Made by a program: the position numbers and the translations under genes. A stretch of 64,000 bases of DNA, taken from assembly GCF_000949135.2 (NCBI RefSeq), contig NZ_JTAN02000001.1, forward strand, positions 1 through 64,000, read 5' to 3'. The notes beneath the pieces are model-generated. The model worked only from the letters and a program-made list of their open reading frames with translations. It was not told the DNA's origin and ran no database searches. Positions 29,930 to 38,136 of this stretch are shown here, in pieces (the first letter of the stretch is position 1; every line of letters starts with the position of its first letter). Source of the DNA: Burkholderia sp. USMB20. GTDB lineage: Bacteria > Pseudomonadota > Gammaproteobacteria > Burkholderiales > Burkholderiaceae.

Positions 29930-31141
29930 CTACGTATAAAGCGACGCCTGCGGCAATTCGCCCGTCAGCGCGAACCGGCCGACGTCGCGCAGCCGATAGT
30001 CGAGCGGATCGTGCAGCGTATGCGTGCGCGCGTTGCGCCAGAAGCGGTCGAGGCCGTGCGACGCGGCCGTCGCGCGTGCGCCGCACGCGTCGAACAGCGC
30101 CTCGCCGTTCTCGAGCGCCGCGCGCTGCGCGACGATCTTCGCGTCCGACACCGCGAGTGCTACCTCGGCCCGTTCGTCGGCCGTCAGCGCGTCATGCCGC
30201 GACCATGCGCGCTGCAACGCGACGGCCGCGCGGTCGGCGAGCGCCGCCGCCGCGACCGCCTGCACGCGCATGTCGCCGAAGCGCTGCAGCGTATAGGGAT
30301 CGTCGCTCGCCTGCGCGACACCCGCGTTGATCCACGGCCGGCCGTGCTCCAGCACGTAGTCGCGCGCCTCGGCCAGCGCGCCTTCCGCGAGCCCGACGAA
30401 CAGGTTCGTCAGCACGAGCTGCGACACCAGCGTGCGCAGCGTCGCGCGCGGCGTCGGCGGCGTCTCGGAGCGGTGCAGCACCTCGTCCGGCGCGAGCGTC
30501 ACGCCGTCGAAGCGCACGCTGCCGCTATCGGTCTGGCGCTGGCCGATCGGATCCCAGTCCTCGTTGACCGTGATCCCGTCACGATCGGTCGGCACCACGC
30601 CGAACACGGCGCGGCCCGTTTCCGGATCGTGCGCGGACACGGTCATCCGCTGCGAGCCGCGCGTGCCCGAACAGAAGCCCTTCACGCCGTCGAGCCGGTA
30701 GCCGCCGTCCGGCGTCGCGGTCGCCACGAGCCGCGTGTCGAGCGGGTTGACCGCATTGCCCCACCACCAGCGATGCTCGACCGTGCCGCGCAGATAGCGT
30801 TCGCGCTGCGCCGCGCTGCCCCACACGTCGACGCTCACCACCTGCAGGATCTGGAACCCGACCAGATGCGCGAGCGCGCTGTCGACGCGCGCGATCCGCC
30901 GGATCGTGTCGTAGATCGCCGGCCACTCGGCTTCCTGTCCGCCGAATTCGCGCGGCACCGCGAGCGTCAGCAGGCCCGCGTCGGCGAGCCGCTGCTTTTC
31001 GTCGGCCGCGTGACCGCCCGCGCGGTCGCGCTCGGCAGCCGTCGCACGCAGCGCGTCGATCGCACGCGCCAGCGCATCGGCGTCGAGCGCGCGTGCGTCG
31101 GTTTCCGGCGCCAGCGTCGCCGGGCCGCGGGGATCGTTCAT
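29930..31141 (-). CDS. acyl-CoA-dehydrogenase-like flavin monooxygenase (SfnB/DszC type)
   Basis: 403 residues with the acyl-CoA dehydrogenase fold: a helical N-terminal domain (about 20-130), a beta domain (WWWGNAVNPLDTRLVATATPDGGYRLDGVKGFCSG), and a C-terminal helical domain. It lacks the usual catalytic Glu context and groups with DszC/SfnB enzymes that use reduced flavin on organosulfur compounds. It is the last gene of a sulfur-scavenging operon with an NtaA/DszA-type monooxygenase and a methionine-type importer. It overlaps the preceding gene by 4 bp. Confidence 0.82.
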   Translation of the reverse strand: MNDPRGPATLAPETDARALDADALARAIDALRATAAERDRAGGHAADEKQRLADAGLLTLAVPREFGGQEAEWPAIYDTIRRIARVDSALAHLVGFQILQVVSVDVWGSAAQRERYLRGTVEHRWWWGNAVNPLDTRLVATATPDGGYRLDGVKGFCSGTRGSQRMTVSAHDPETGRAVFGVVPTDRDGITVNEDWDPIGQRQTDSGSVRFDGVTLAPDEVLHRSETPPTPRATLRTLVSQLVLTNLFVGLAEGALAEARDYVLEHGRPWINAGVAQASDDPYTLQRFGDMRVQAVAAAALADRAAVALQRAWSRHDALTADERAEVALAVSDAKIVAQRAALENGEALFDACGARATAASHGLDRFWRNARTHTLHDPLDYRLRDVGRFALTGELPQASLYT

Positions 31142-31995
31142 GCGACGGCTTCCTGTGCAACGGTTTCGTGCGCAACGATTTCGCCCGACAACGGCACCAG
31201 CGCGCCGAGCCGGCGGCCGGTCAGCCGCGACAGGATCTCGCGCCGCCAGTCGTCGTAGATCGCGCGGTATTCGGCGATATCCGCACCGAACACGTGCGCG
31301 GTGTGCGCGTATTCGTCATGCAGATAACCGTCGAGCCGCGCCTGGGTTTCCTCGTCGGCCGCGATCACGCGGTCGACCAGCGCGTCGCGCTCGGCGGGCG
31401 GCAGCGCGTTCAACGTGTCGAACCACCACTGGACGATCTGCACGCGATGCCACTCCTCGTCCGGACGGATCCGGTTCTCGCCGTGCTCGCGCATCGCGCC
31501 GTCGGCGATGCGGCCGGTCTTGCGCTGGATCCACAGCTTCGCGAGGATGTGCAGCTCGTAATGCCATTCGAACGCGAGAAAGCCCGCGACGTCGCGCACC
31601 GCGATGTCGCCGATGCGTTCCCAGTGCGCGGCGACGAGCCGCTCGACCTCCGGCAGCGGATCGCGGCCCGTCAGTTCGGTCACGCGCTCGCGCCCGATCA
31701 CCGCGTGCGCGCCGTCGTCGCCGAGCTGGCGCGACAGGATCAGCTGGAAATGCGGGTTATCGCGAAACAGCGTGTCGATCGCCTTCGCGACGACCTGCAC
31801 GATGAACAGGTCGTGCGACGCCATCTTCGTGTAGTAGTCGGCGACGGCGGCGAGCTCGTCCGCGCCGTGCGGCTCGCGCGGCGGCGTCGCCAGTTTGTCA
31901 GGGAAGCCGGGGCGATGGCGTCGTGCGACGTCCAGAAACAGGGCTTCCTCGAATTGTCCGTTCCATTCGCGCGGCGCGCCGATGGGCAAGGTCAT
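31138..31995 (-). CDS. ferritin-like protein in sulfur operon
   Basis: 285 residues, helical, without a named family that I recognise. Several acid/His pairs are spaced as in ferritin-like diiron proteins: QLGDDGAH at 90-97, FEWHYELHIL near 140-150, DEEWHR near 175, and HDEYAHTAH near 225. A metal-bound oxidase role next to the flavin enzymes is plausible but unproven. It is coupled to the downstream SfnB-like gene by a 4-bp overlap and follows the permease gene by about 50 bp. Start ATG at 31995. Confidence 0.6.
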   Translation of the reverse strand: MTLPIGAPREWNGQFEEALFLDVARRHRPGFPDKLATPPREPHGADELAAVADYYTKMASHDLFIVQVVAKAIDTLFRDNPHFQLILSRQLGDDGAHAVIGRERVTELTGRDPLPEVERLVAAHWERIGDIAVRDVAGFLAFEWHYELHILAKLWIQRKTGRIADGAMREHGENRIRPDEEWHRVQIVQWWFDTLNALPPAERDALVDRVIAADEETQARLDGYLHDEYAHTAHVFGADIAEYRAIYDDWRREILSRLTGRRLGALVPLSGEIVAHETVAQEAVA

Positions 31996-32049
31996 GGGTA
32001 TCGTTCTCTCAGGGTCTTCAATGAAAAGAGCCGGCGCTCGTGGCGCCGC

Positions 32050-32706
32050 TCAGGTACGCCGGGTCACGCGTCGGACCAGGCGGTCGCCCGTGATTTGCAC
32101 GGCCGAAACGAGTGCGATCAGGATCACGATCACGGTCACCATGACCGTGGTGTCGAAACGCTGATAGCCATAGCGGATCGCGAGATCGCCGAGCCCACCC
32201 GCGCCGACTGCGCCCGCCATCGCGGTCGAGCCGATCAGCGCGACGACGGTGATCGTGAAACCGCCGAGCATGCCGGGCAACGCCTCCGGCAACAGCACGT
32301 GCCACACGATGTGGCGGCGTTTCGCGCCCATCGCGAGCGCGGCCTCGATCAGCCCGCGATCGACTTCGCGCAGGCTCACTTCCGCAATCCGCGCAAAGAA
32401 TGGAATCGCTGCGATCGACAGCGGCACGACGGCCGCCCACACGCCGATCGTCGTGCCGATCAGCACGCGCGTGAACGGCAGCAGCGCGACGAGCAGGATG
32501 ATGAACGGTGTCGAGCGGAACACGTTGACGAGCGCGCCGAGCACCGCGTTCAGGCCACGGCGCGCGTAAATGCCGCCGGGCGCGGTCGTCACCAGGATCA
32601 CCGCGAGCGGGATGCCGATCAGCGCGGCGATCGCGGCCGACGCGGCGACCATCGACAGCGTGTCGCGGATCGCGTCGAGCAGTTCGGGCCACCAGAGTTC
32701 AAACAT
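32050..32706 (-). CDS. methionine-type ABC transporter permease
   Basis: 218-residue MetI-like permease with five or so helices and the EAA loop [25 protein letters not shown]. The start at 32706 has GGAGG ten bases upstream and overlaps the ATPase stop by 8 bp. With the ATPase and binding protein of this operon it should import an organosulfur compound, possibly methionine or a sulfonate/sulfone. Confidence 0.87.
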   Translation of the reverse strand: MFELWWPELLDAIRDTLSMVAASAAIAALIGIPLAVILVTTAPGGIYARRGLNAVLGALVNVFRSTPFIILLVALLPFTRVLIGTTIGVWAAVVPLSIAAIPFFARIAEVSLREVDRGLIEAALAMGAKRRHIVWHVLLPEALPGMLGGFTITVVALIGSTAMAGAVGAGGLGDLAIRYGYQRFDTTVMVTVIVILIALVSAVQITGDRLVRRVTRRT

Positions 32707-33898
32707 AGCCGAGCACCTCCGCATGATTCGCGTGGCGGCGCGCGCGTTCGAGCAACGCGGCGACCGCGCCGCCGCGTGCCGGCGGGTGGCCGGCGTCGTC
32801 CGCGCGCGGCGACGCCGCGATCACGAGGCGCCCTTGCGCATGCCCCTGAATGCGCTCGATCCCGCCGTGCAGGAAGCGCACCGAGCCGCCGAGCGCCGCC
32901 GCGAGCGCGCCGACGTCCGGCTCGCCGCCGCTTTCGCCCGTATAACGGACGTCCAGCACGACTTGCGCGCCGTCGGGCAGCGCGGCCAGCTCGGGCAACG
33001 GCTGCACGCGCGCGGCGAGTTCGGCCGGCAGGTCGTGCACGAGCGTGCTGAGCAGGGCGCGCGTCGCGCCGTGGCGCGGATCGCCGAACACGCGCCACAC
33101 CGGGCCCGTTTCGACGACCTCGCCCTGCTCGATCACCGCGACCGTGTCGCACACCGCGCGGATCACTTCCATCTCGTGCGTGATCAGCACGATCGTCAGT
33201 CCGAGGCGGCGGTTGATATCGGCGAGCAGCATGAGGATCGATTGCGTCGTCTCGGGGTCGAGCGCCGACGTCGCCTCGTCGCACAGCAGCACCTCCGGGT
33301 CGTGCACCAGCGCCCGCGCGATGCCGACGCGCTGCTTCTGGCCGCCCGACAGGCTCGCCGGATACGCGTCGCGTTTCGCGGCCAGCCCGACGAGATCGAG
33401 CAGCGCCTCGGCCTTGCGCGTGCGCTCGGCCTTCGGCACGCCGGCGATCTTCAGCGGCAGCGCGACGTTCTCGAACACCGTCTTCGCCGACAGCAGGTTG
33501 AAATGCTGGAACACCATGCCGGTGCGACGCCGCAGCGCGACGAGCCCGTCCTCGTCGAGCGCGCCGACGTCGACCCCCTGCACGCGCACGCTGCCCGAAC
33601 TCGGACGTTCGAGGCCGTTCACGAGCCGCAGCAGCGTCGACTTGCCGGCACCGCTGCGGCCGATGATGCCGAACACCTCGCCGCGCCGCACGTCGAGCGT
33701 CACGTCGCGCAGCGCGGCGGCCTGGCCGCGCGGCGTCGCGAACACCTTGCCGACGTGTGCGAACGACACGGCGGCGGCGCCGTCGGCCCGCGCGGCCGCT
33801 GCGTTACGCGAATCATGCGCGTCATGCACGTCCGCACCCGCACCGGCCCGCACCGCCGATGCCTCGATGAAACCCAGCGTATCGAACAATTGCGTCAT
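32699..33898 (-). CDS. methionine-type ABC transporter ATPase with NIL domain
   Basis: 399 residues. An unusual N-terminal extension of about 40 residues is followed by the ATPase core: Walker [10 protein letters not shown], signature LSGGQKQR, Walker [13 protein letters not shown], switch ITHE. Residues from about 290 form a NIL-like regulatory domain ([40 protein letters not shown]) as in MetN. A start within the extension is possible, since MetN proteins are usually about 345 residues. Confidence 0.87.
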   Translation of the reverse strand: MTQLFDTLGFIEASAVRAGAGADVHDAHDSRNAAAARADGAAAVSFAHVGKVFATPRGQAAALRDVTLDVRRGEVFGIIGRSGAGKSTLLRLVNGLERPSSGSVRVQGVDVGALDEDGLVALRRRTGMVFQHFNLLSAKTVFENVALPLKIAGVPKAERTRKAEALLDLVGLAAKRDAYPASLSGGQKQRVGIARALVHDPEVLLCDEATSALDPETTQSILMLLADINRRLGLTIVLITHEMEVIRAVCDTVAVIEQGEVVETGPVWRVFGDPRHGATRALLSTLVHDLPAELAARVQPLPELAALPDGAQVVLDVRYTGESGGEPDVGALAAALGGSVRFLHGGIERIQGHAQGRLVIAASPRADDAGHPPARGGAVAALLERARRHANHAEVLGYV

Positions 33899-33916
33899 CG
33901 CTTCGCTCCGTCACGT

Positions 33917-35335
33917 TCACGCATGCGCGGGATGCCTGGGTTCGGGCGCCGGCACGGCGGCCGGCCGGTGCTGTGCGCCCGTGTGCCACGCGGGCAGCCG
34001 CGCGCCGGCGCCGAACAGCTTCTCGCGCAGCGTCGGCGCGGGATCGTAGTCTTCCTTGTAGATGCCGCGGTTCTGCAGCTCGGGCACGACCCAGTCGACG
34101 AAATCCTCGAACGATTCGGGCATCACGGTGCGCGTCAGGTTGAAACCGTCGATGCCCGTCTCGTCGATCCACGACTGCAGTTCGTCCGCGACCTGCGACG
34201 GCGAGCCGACGATCGGCGCATAGCGGCCGCCGAGCGACATCTGTTCGAGCATCCGGCGCACGGTCCACGTGCCGGTCGTGCTCTTGCGCGAGATCGCGTC
34301 GACGGCCGACTGGATCGAGTCGGTCTTCACGTACGAGATCGGCTCGTCGAGGCCGTACTTCGCGAAGTCGATGCCGGTCGAGCTAGCGAAATGCGCGAGG
34401 CCGGCTTCCGGGCTCGCATAGCGCCGGTATTCGTCGAACTTCTCGCGCGCGAGCCGCTCGGTTTCGGCGGTCACGACGCTCACGCCCGCGAAAATCTTGA
34501 TCGATGCGGGATCGCGGCCCTGCCGCGCGGCGGCTGCGCGAATATCCAGCGCCGCCGCGCGCGCCGCGGCCTTGCTCTGCCCGTTCACGAACACGCACTC
34601 CGCATGCCGCCCCGCGAACTCGACGCCGCGCGCGGACGAGCCGGCCTGGTACAGCACCGGCGTGCGCTGCAGCGACGGCTCGCTCAGGTGGATCGCGTCG
34701 ACCGAATAGAACGGCCCGTCGTGCTTCACGCGCCGCACCTTGCCAGGCTGCGCGAACACGCGCGCCTGCGCGTCGCGGATCACCGCGTCGTCGTCCCAGC
34801 TCTGTTCCCACAGCTTGTAGACGACGTCCATGTAGTCGTCCGCGCGTTCGTAGCGGTCGTCGTGGCCGATCTGCTGTGCGAGGCCCATCCCGCGCGCGGC
34901 GCTGTCGAGATAGCCGGTCACGATGTTCCAGCCGATGCGCCCCTTCGTCAGGTGATCGAGCGTCGACATGCGGCGCGCGAACAGGTAAGGCGGCTCGTAG
35001 GTCAGGTTCGCGGTCACGCCGAAGCCGAGATGTTGCGTGACCTGCGCCATCGCGGGCACGAGCAGCAGCGGATCGTTGACGGGCACCTGCACCGATTCGC
35101 GCAGCGCGGCGTCCGGGCCGCCGCCGAACACGTCGTACACGCCGACGATATCCGCGAGAAAGATCCCGTCGAACTTGCCGCGTTCGAGCGTCCTCGCGAG
35201 ATCGGCCCAGTAGTCCAGATCGGTGTAGTGCGCGGAGCGGTCGCGCGGATGCGTCCACAACCCGTGGTTGATGTGCCCGACGCAGTTCATGTTGAACGCG
35301 TTGAGCAGGATCTTCTTGCGGTTCGCCGTCGTCAT
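33917..35335 (-). CDS. flavin-dependent monooxygenase, NtaA/SnaA/DszA family
   Basis: 472-residue FMNH2-dependent monooxygenase of the luciferase-like superfamily. N-terminal ILLNAFNMNCVGHINHGLWTHP, ARTLERGKFDGIFLADI, TKGRIGWNIVTGYLDSAARG and LYQAGSSARGVEFA are typical of the DszA/NtaA branch that oxidises sulfones, sulfonates or chelators. The start at 35335 follows GGAGG. It is the second gene of a five-to-six gene operon after the binding protein. It needs a flavin reductase, and none is in the operon. Confidence 0.87.
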   Translation of the reverse strand: MTTANRKKILLNAFNMNCVGHINHGLWTHPRDRSAHYTDLDYWADLARTLERGKFDGIFLADIVGVYDVFGGGPDAALRESVQVPVNDPLLLVPAMAQVTQHLGFGVTANLTYEPPYLFARRMSTLDHLTKGRIGWNIVTGYLDSAARGMGLAQQIGHDDRYERADDYMDVVYKLWEQSWDDDAVIRDAQARVFAQPGKVRRVKHDGPFYSVDAIHLSEPSLQRTPVLYQAGSSARGVEFAGRHAECVFVNGQSKAAARAAALDIRAAAARQGRDPASIKIFAGVSVVTAETERLAREKFDEYRRYASPEAGLAHFASSTGIDFAKYGLDEPISYVKTDSIQSAVDAISRKSTTGTWTVRRMLEQMSLGGRYAPIVGSPSQVADELQSWIDETGIDGFNLTRTVMPESFEDFVDWVVPELQNRGIYKEDYDPAPTLREKLFGAGARLPAWHTGAQHRPAAVPAPEPRHPAHA

Positions 35336-35345
35336 GTCGCCTCCG

Positions 35346-36176
35346 TCACCACGCGATCGCGTACAGCGAGCCGAACGCGTTGTCGAGCGCACGGCGCACC
35401 GCCGGCGAATGCTGGTAGATCGCGATGAACTTGCGGATGCGCGCGTCGTTCACGCTCTCGGGCCGCACGACCCACTGGATCGCGAAGTTCTTGTTCTCGG
35501 TGCCGTCGAACAGCAGCGCGCTGTTCGGGTCGGTCGTGCCGGCGAGCTTGATGAAGCTCGGATAGCCCTGCGCGAGGTCGACGTCGTCGAGCGAGCGCGC
35601 GAGCTGCGACGCTTCGAGCGGGATGATCTTCAGGTGCTTCGGGTTGGACACGATGTCGTGCGTCGTCGCGCGGTAGTCGGCGCCCGGCTTCAGCGTGATG
35701 AGGCCCGCGCGCTGCAGCAGCAACAGTCCGCGCCCGCCGTTCACCGGATCGTTCGCGATCGCGACACGCGCGCCGTCCTTCAGCTCGTCGAAGCGCTTCA
35801 CCTTCTTCGAGTAGAGGCCGATCTTCATGATCGTGCCCGGCGCGATCGAGACGAAGTCATAGCCGCCCTGCTTCTTCGCGTTCTCGAGAAACGGAATGTG
35901 CTGGAAGTAGTTGACGTCGATGTCCTTGTTCGCGAGCGCCGCGTTTGGCGTATTCCAGTCGGTGAACTCGACGATCTTCACGTCGAGGCCTTGCTCCTTC
36001 GCCTCCTTCGCGGCAATCTTCAGCGCGTCGATCTGCGGGCTCGTCGAGATGCCGACCTTCAGCGGCGCGGTGTCGGCACGGGCGCCGTTCAGCATCAGGA
36101 CACCGAGCAGCGCGGCTGCCAGCAGGCGGGCCACGCGGCCGGGGGAAAAGCGGGCGGAAAAAACGGCATGCAGCAT
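35346..36176 (-). CDS. MetQ-like substrate-binding protein without lipobox
   Basis: 276 residues of the NlpA/MetQ family (PLKVGISTSPQIDALKIAAKEAKEQGLDVKIVEFTDWNTPN, DVNYFQHIPFLENAK, DPVNGGRGLLLLQRAGL). The signal peptide ends NGARADTA and contains no Cys, so unlike MetQ it is a free periplasmic protein rather than a lipoprotein. It is the first gene of the sulfur operon; an AGGAG precedes the ATG at 36176. Regulation is unseen, with no clear CysB site recognised. Confidence 0.86.
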   Translation of the reverse strand: MLHAVFSARFSPGRVARLLAAALLGVLMLNGARADTAPLKVGISTSPQIDALKIAAKEAKEQGLDVKIVEFTDWNTPNAALANKDIDVNYFQHIPFLENAKKQGGYDFVSIAPGTIMKIGLYSKKVKRFDELKDGARVAIANDPVNGGRGLLLLQRAGLITLKPGADYRATTHDIVSNPKHLKIIPLEASQLARSLDDVDLAQGYPSFIKLAGTTDPNSALLFDGTENKNFAIQWVVRPESVNDARIRKFIAIYQHSPAVRRALDNAFGSLYAIAW

Positions 36177-36403
36177 GGGAACCACTCTCCTGTCCAAAGA
36201 CGGTATCGACGGATGAGCGGCGCCGCGGCGAACGCGCGGGCGTTCTCCGGACAGTCGGTCGTCACATCGGAAAAAGATCAGCCGATGATAGAGAGCGGCA
36301 GGAAGGCGGTCTACGAAGCGATTGTGCGAAGAAAATCGCGTGCGGCGATATGGCGCCAGGGCGCGCGTCCGATGCGCGTGCGGCCGCCCCGCCGGCCATC
36401 GGG

Positions 36404-36448
36404 CCGAAATCTCGGCCTGCCCGCCGGGCGAATTCCGAAATCTCGGCC
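36404..36448 (+). promoter_or_regulatory. tandem upstream activator sites for the sigma-54 promoter
   Basis: Two exact copies of CCGAAATCTCGGCC (36404-36417 and 36435-36448), each nearly palindromic, are spaced 31 bp apart, three helical turns. They lie about 110-155 bp before the expected transcription start. This is the normal layout for a DctD-type enhancer-binding protein, whose gene lies downstream. Confidence 0.65.
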
Positions 36449-36512
36449 AGCCGGGTGTTGCCACCCTTTCCGCAGACGAAACAAAATCCTTATAAATCAA
36501 TGCCCTAAAAAT

Positions 36513-36530
36513 ATTCCGGCAGGCCGGAAT
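36513..36530. repeat. perfect inverted repeat beside the sigma-54 promoter
   Basis: ATTCCGGC and GCCGGAAT are separated by AG. It abuts the -24 element, so a bound protein here could block RNA polymerase. It is not similar to the tandem upstream sites. Confidence 0.45.
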
Positions 36531-36532
36531 GC

Positions 36533-36550
36533 TTGGCACGGGGGTTGCAT
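36533..36550 (+). promoter_or_regulatory. sigma-54 promoter of the 2-hydroxycarboxylate transporter
   Basis: TTGGCACGGGGGTTGCAT is a perfect match to the -24/-12 consensus TGGCACG-N4-TTGCA, with GG at 36535-36536 and GC at 36547-36548. The start of transcription should be near 36560, about 50 bases before the gene. The downstream response regulator has the GAFTGA motif needed for sigma-54 activation. Confidence 0.85.
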
Positions 36551-36611
36551 TAATAGACGCCACACGATGCCGCATAGCAATGCGGGCATTCCAAACATCA
36601 GGAGACACGTC

Positions 36612-37976
36612 TTGCAGACCTCAATCCCCACCCAATCCCGTCCGGAGGCACTTGCCGAAGCCGGTCCCGCCACGCGCACACGCTTCTGGCCGGAAGGCTG
36701 GTGGAAGCTGATGGAAATCCGCATCGGCATCATCCCGCTGCCGGTCTACGTGATCCTGTTCGGGCTGATCGTCGGCTTCGCGGTGACGGGCAAGGTGCCC
36801 GGCGAGATCTCGATGGCGATCGCCGTGCTCGCGTTCTTCGGCTTCACCTGCGCGGAACTCGGCAAGCGCCTGCCGCTCTTGCGCAACATCGGCGCGGCCG
36901 CGATCTTCGCGACCTTCGTGCCGTCGGCGCTCACCTACTACCACGTGCTGCCGAAGCCGGTGCTGAACCTCACCGTCGAGTTCACGAAGTCGACCAACTT
37001 CCTGTACCTGTTCATCGCGTCGATCATCGTCGGCAGCATCCTGAGCATGGACCGGCGCGTGCTGATCCAGGGCTTCGTGAAGATCTTCATTCCGCTCGCC
37101 GCCGGTTCGGTCGCGGCCGCGATCGTCGGCACGGCGGTCGGCACCGCGCTCGGCCTCGGCGCGCGCCACACGCTGCTGTACATCGTCGTGCCGATCATGG
37201 CGGGCGGCGTCGGCGAAGGTGCGATTCCGCTGTCGATCGGCTATTCGGAACTGATGCACCTGCCGCAGGGCGAGATGTTCGCGATGGTGCTGCCGCCGGT
37301 GATGCTCGGCAGCCTGACCGCGATCATCCTGTCGGGCGCGCTCGACATGCTCGGCAAGCGCCTGCCGCACCTGACCGGCAACGGTCGCCTGCAGGTCGGC
37401 GAAAGCGGCGACATGACGCCGGAAAGCGAGGAGATCCGCGGCCACGTCGACGTCACGCACATCGCGGGCGCCGGCATCACGGCGATCACGCTGTACCTCG
37501 TCGGCCTGATGGCGCACAAGCTGTTCGGCCTGCCCGCGCCGGTCGCGATGCTGTTCCTCGCGGTGCTGGTGAAGCTCGCGCGCGCGGTGTCGCCGCCGCT
37601 GCAGGAAGGCGCGTTCGTCGTCTACAAGTTCTTCTCGACCGCTGTCACGTACCCGCTGCTGTTCGCGATCGGCGTCGCGATGACGCCGTGGGACAAGCTG
37701 ACCGCCGCCTTCACGATCGTCAACGTCGTCACGATCGTGTCGACCGTCGCGACGCTGATGGGCACCGGTTTCGTGGTCGGCCGCCTGCTGAAGATGTACC
37801 CTATCGACACCGCAATCGTGAACGCCTGCCACAGCGGGCAAGGCGGCACCGGCGACGTCGCGATCCTGACCGCCGCGAACCGGATGCAGCTGATGCCGTT
37901 CGCGCAGATCGCCACGCGCATCGGCGGCGCGATCGTCGTCACCGTGACGCTGGTCCTGGTCGCGCACTTCGGATGA
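36612..37976 (+). CDS. 2-hydroxycarboxylate transporter (CitS/MalP family)
   Basis: 454 residues, about eleven helices, with the two paired signature loops of the 2HCT family: GGVGEGAIPLSIGYSEL and HSGQGGTGDVAILTAANRM. It imports citrate, malate or a similar acid with sodium or protons. The start is taken as TTG at 36612, ten bases after AGGAGA, giving family length; the next ATG (36711) would remove the N-terminus. A sigma-54 promoter precedes it, and a two-component system that likely senses the substrate follows. Confidence 0.87.
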   Translation: MQTSIPTQSRPEALAEAGPATRTRFWPEGWWKLMEIRIGIIPLPVYVILFGLIVGFAVTGKVPGEISMAIAVLAFFGFTCAELGKRLPLLRNIGAAAIFATFVPSALTYYHVLPKPVLNLTVEFTKSTNFLYLFIASIIVGSILSMDRRVLIQGFVKIFIPLAAGSVAAAIVGTAVGTALGLGARHTLLYIVVPIMAGGVGEGAIPLSIGYSELMHLPQGEMFAMVLPPVMLGSLTAIILSGALDMLGKRLPHLTGNGRLQVGESGDMTPESEEIRGHVDVTHIAGAGITAITLYLVGLMAHKLFGLPAPVAMLFLAVLVKLARAVSPPLQEGAFVVYKFFSTAVTYPLLFAIGVAMTPWDKLTAAFTIVNVVTIVSTVATLMGTGFVVGRLLKMYPIDTAIVNACHSGQGGTGDVAILTAANRMQLMPFAQIATRIGGAIVVTVTLVLVAHFG

Positions 37977-38070
37977 CGCGCCGCTGCGCGCACCGTCGCG
38001 CAGGCTGCTTCGCACGCGCCGCCGCCGGCTTTGCCGGCGCGCGGCGCGCGTCGTTGTGGCGGGGCGTTTG

Positions 38071-38124
38071 GGACGGCCGGAGTTGCGGACGGCCGGTCTC
38101 GGACGGCCGGTCTCGGACGGCCGG
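38071..38124 (+). repeat. four copies of GGACGGCCGG before the sensor kinase
   Basis: Copies at 38071-38080, 38087-38096, 38101-38110 and 38115-38124 have spacers of 6, 4 and 4 bases; the middle pair forms a 14-bp unit GGACGGCCGGTCTC. The repeat ends 12 bp before the kinase start. Each copy contains CGGCCG, so copies could pair with one another in RNA. Confidence 0.75.
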
Positions 38125-38136
38125 TTGCGGGCATCG

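Larger units (their letters stand above)
36177..36611. other. divergent regulatory region of sulfur operon and transporter
   Basis: 435 bp without a gene. The right part holds the tandem upstream sites, inverted repeat and sigma-54 promoter listed separately. The left part serves the sulfur operon on the minus strand; no clear promoter can be named there. Confidence 0.6.

Noticed and set aside
29930-31141. Fatty-acid beta-oxidation acyl-CoA dehydrogenase
   Set aside because: Operon context with an NtaA/DszA-type monooxygenase and methionine-type importer, and the DszC-like sequence, favour sulfur metabolism.
35268-36611. Upstream extension of the 2HCT transporter frame
   Set aside because: It would cover the antisense binding-protein gene and the sigma-54 promoter; the frame is only accidentally open.
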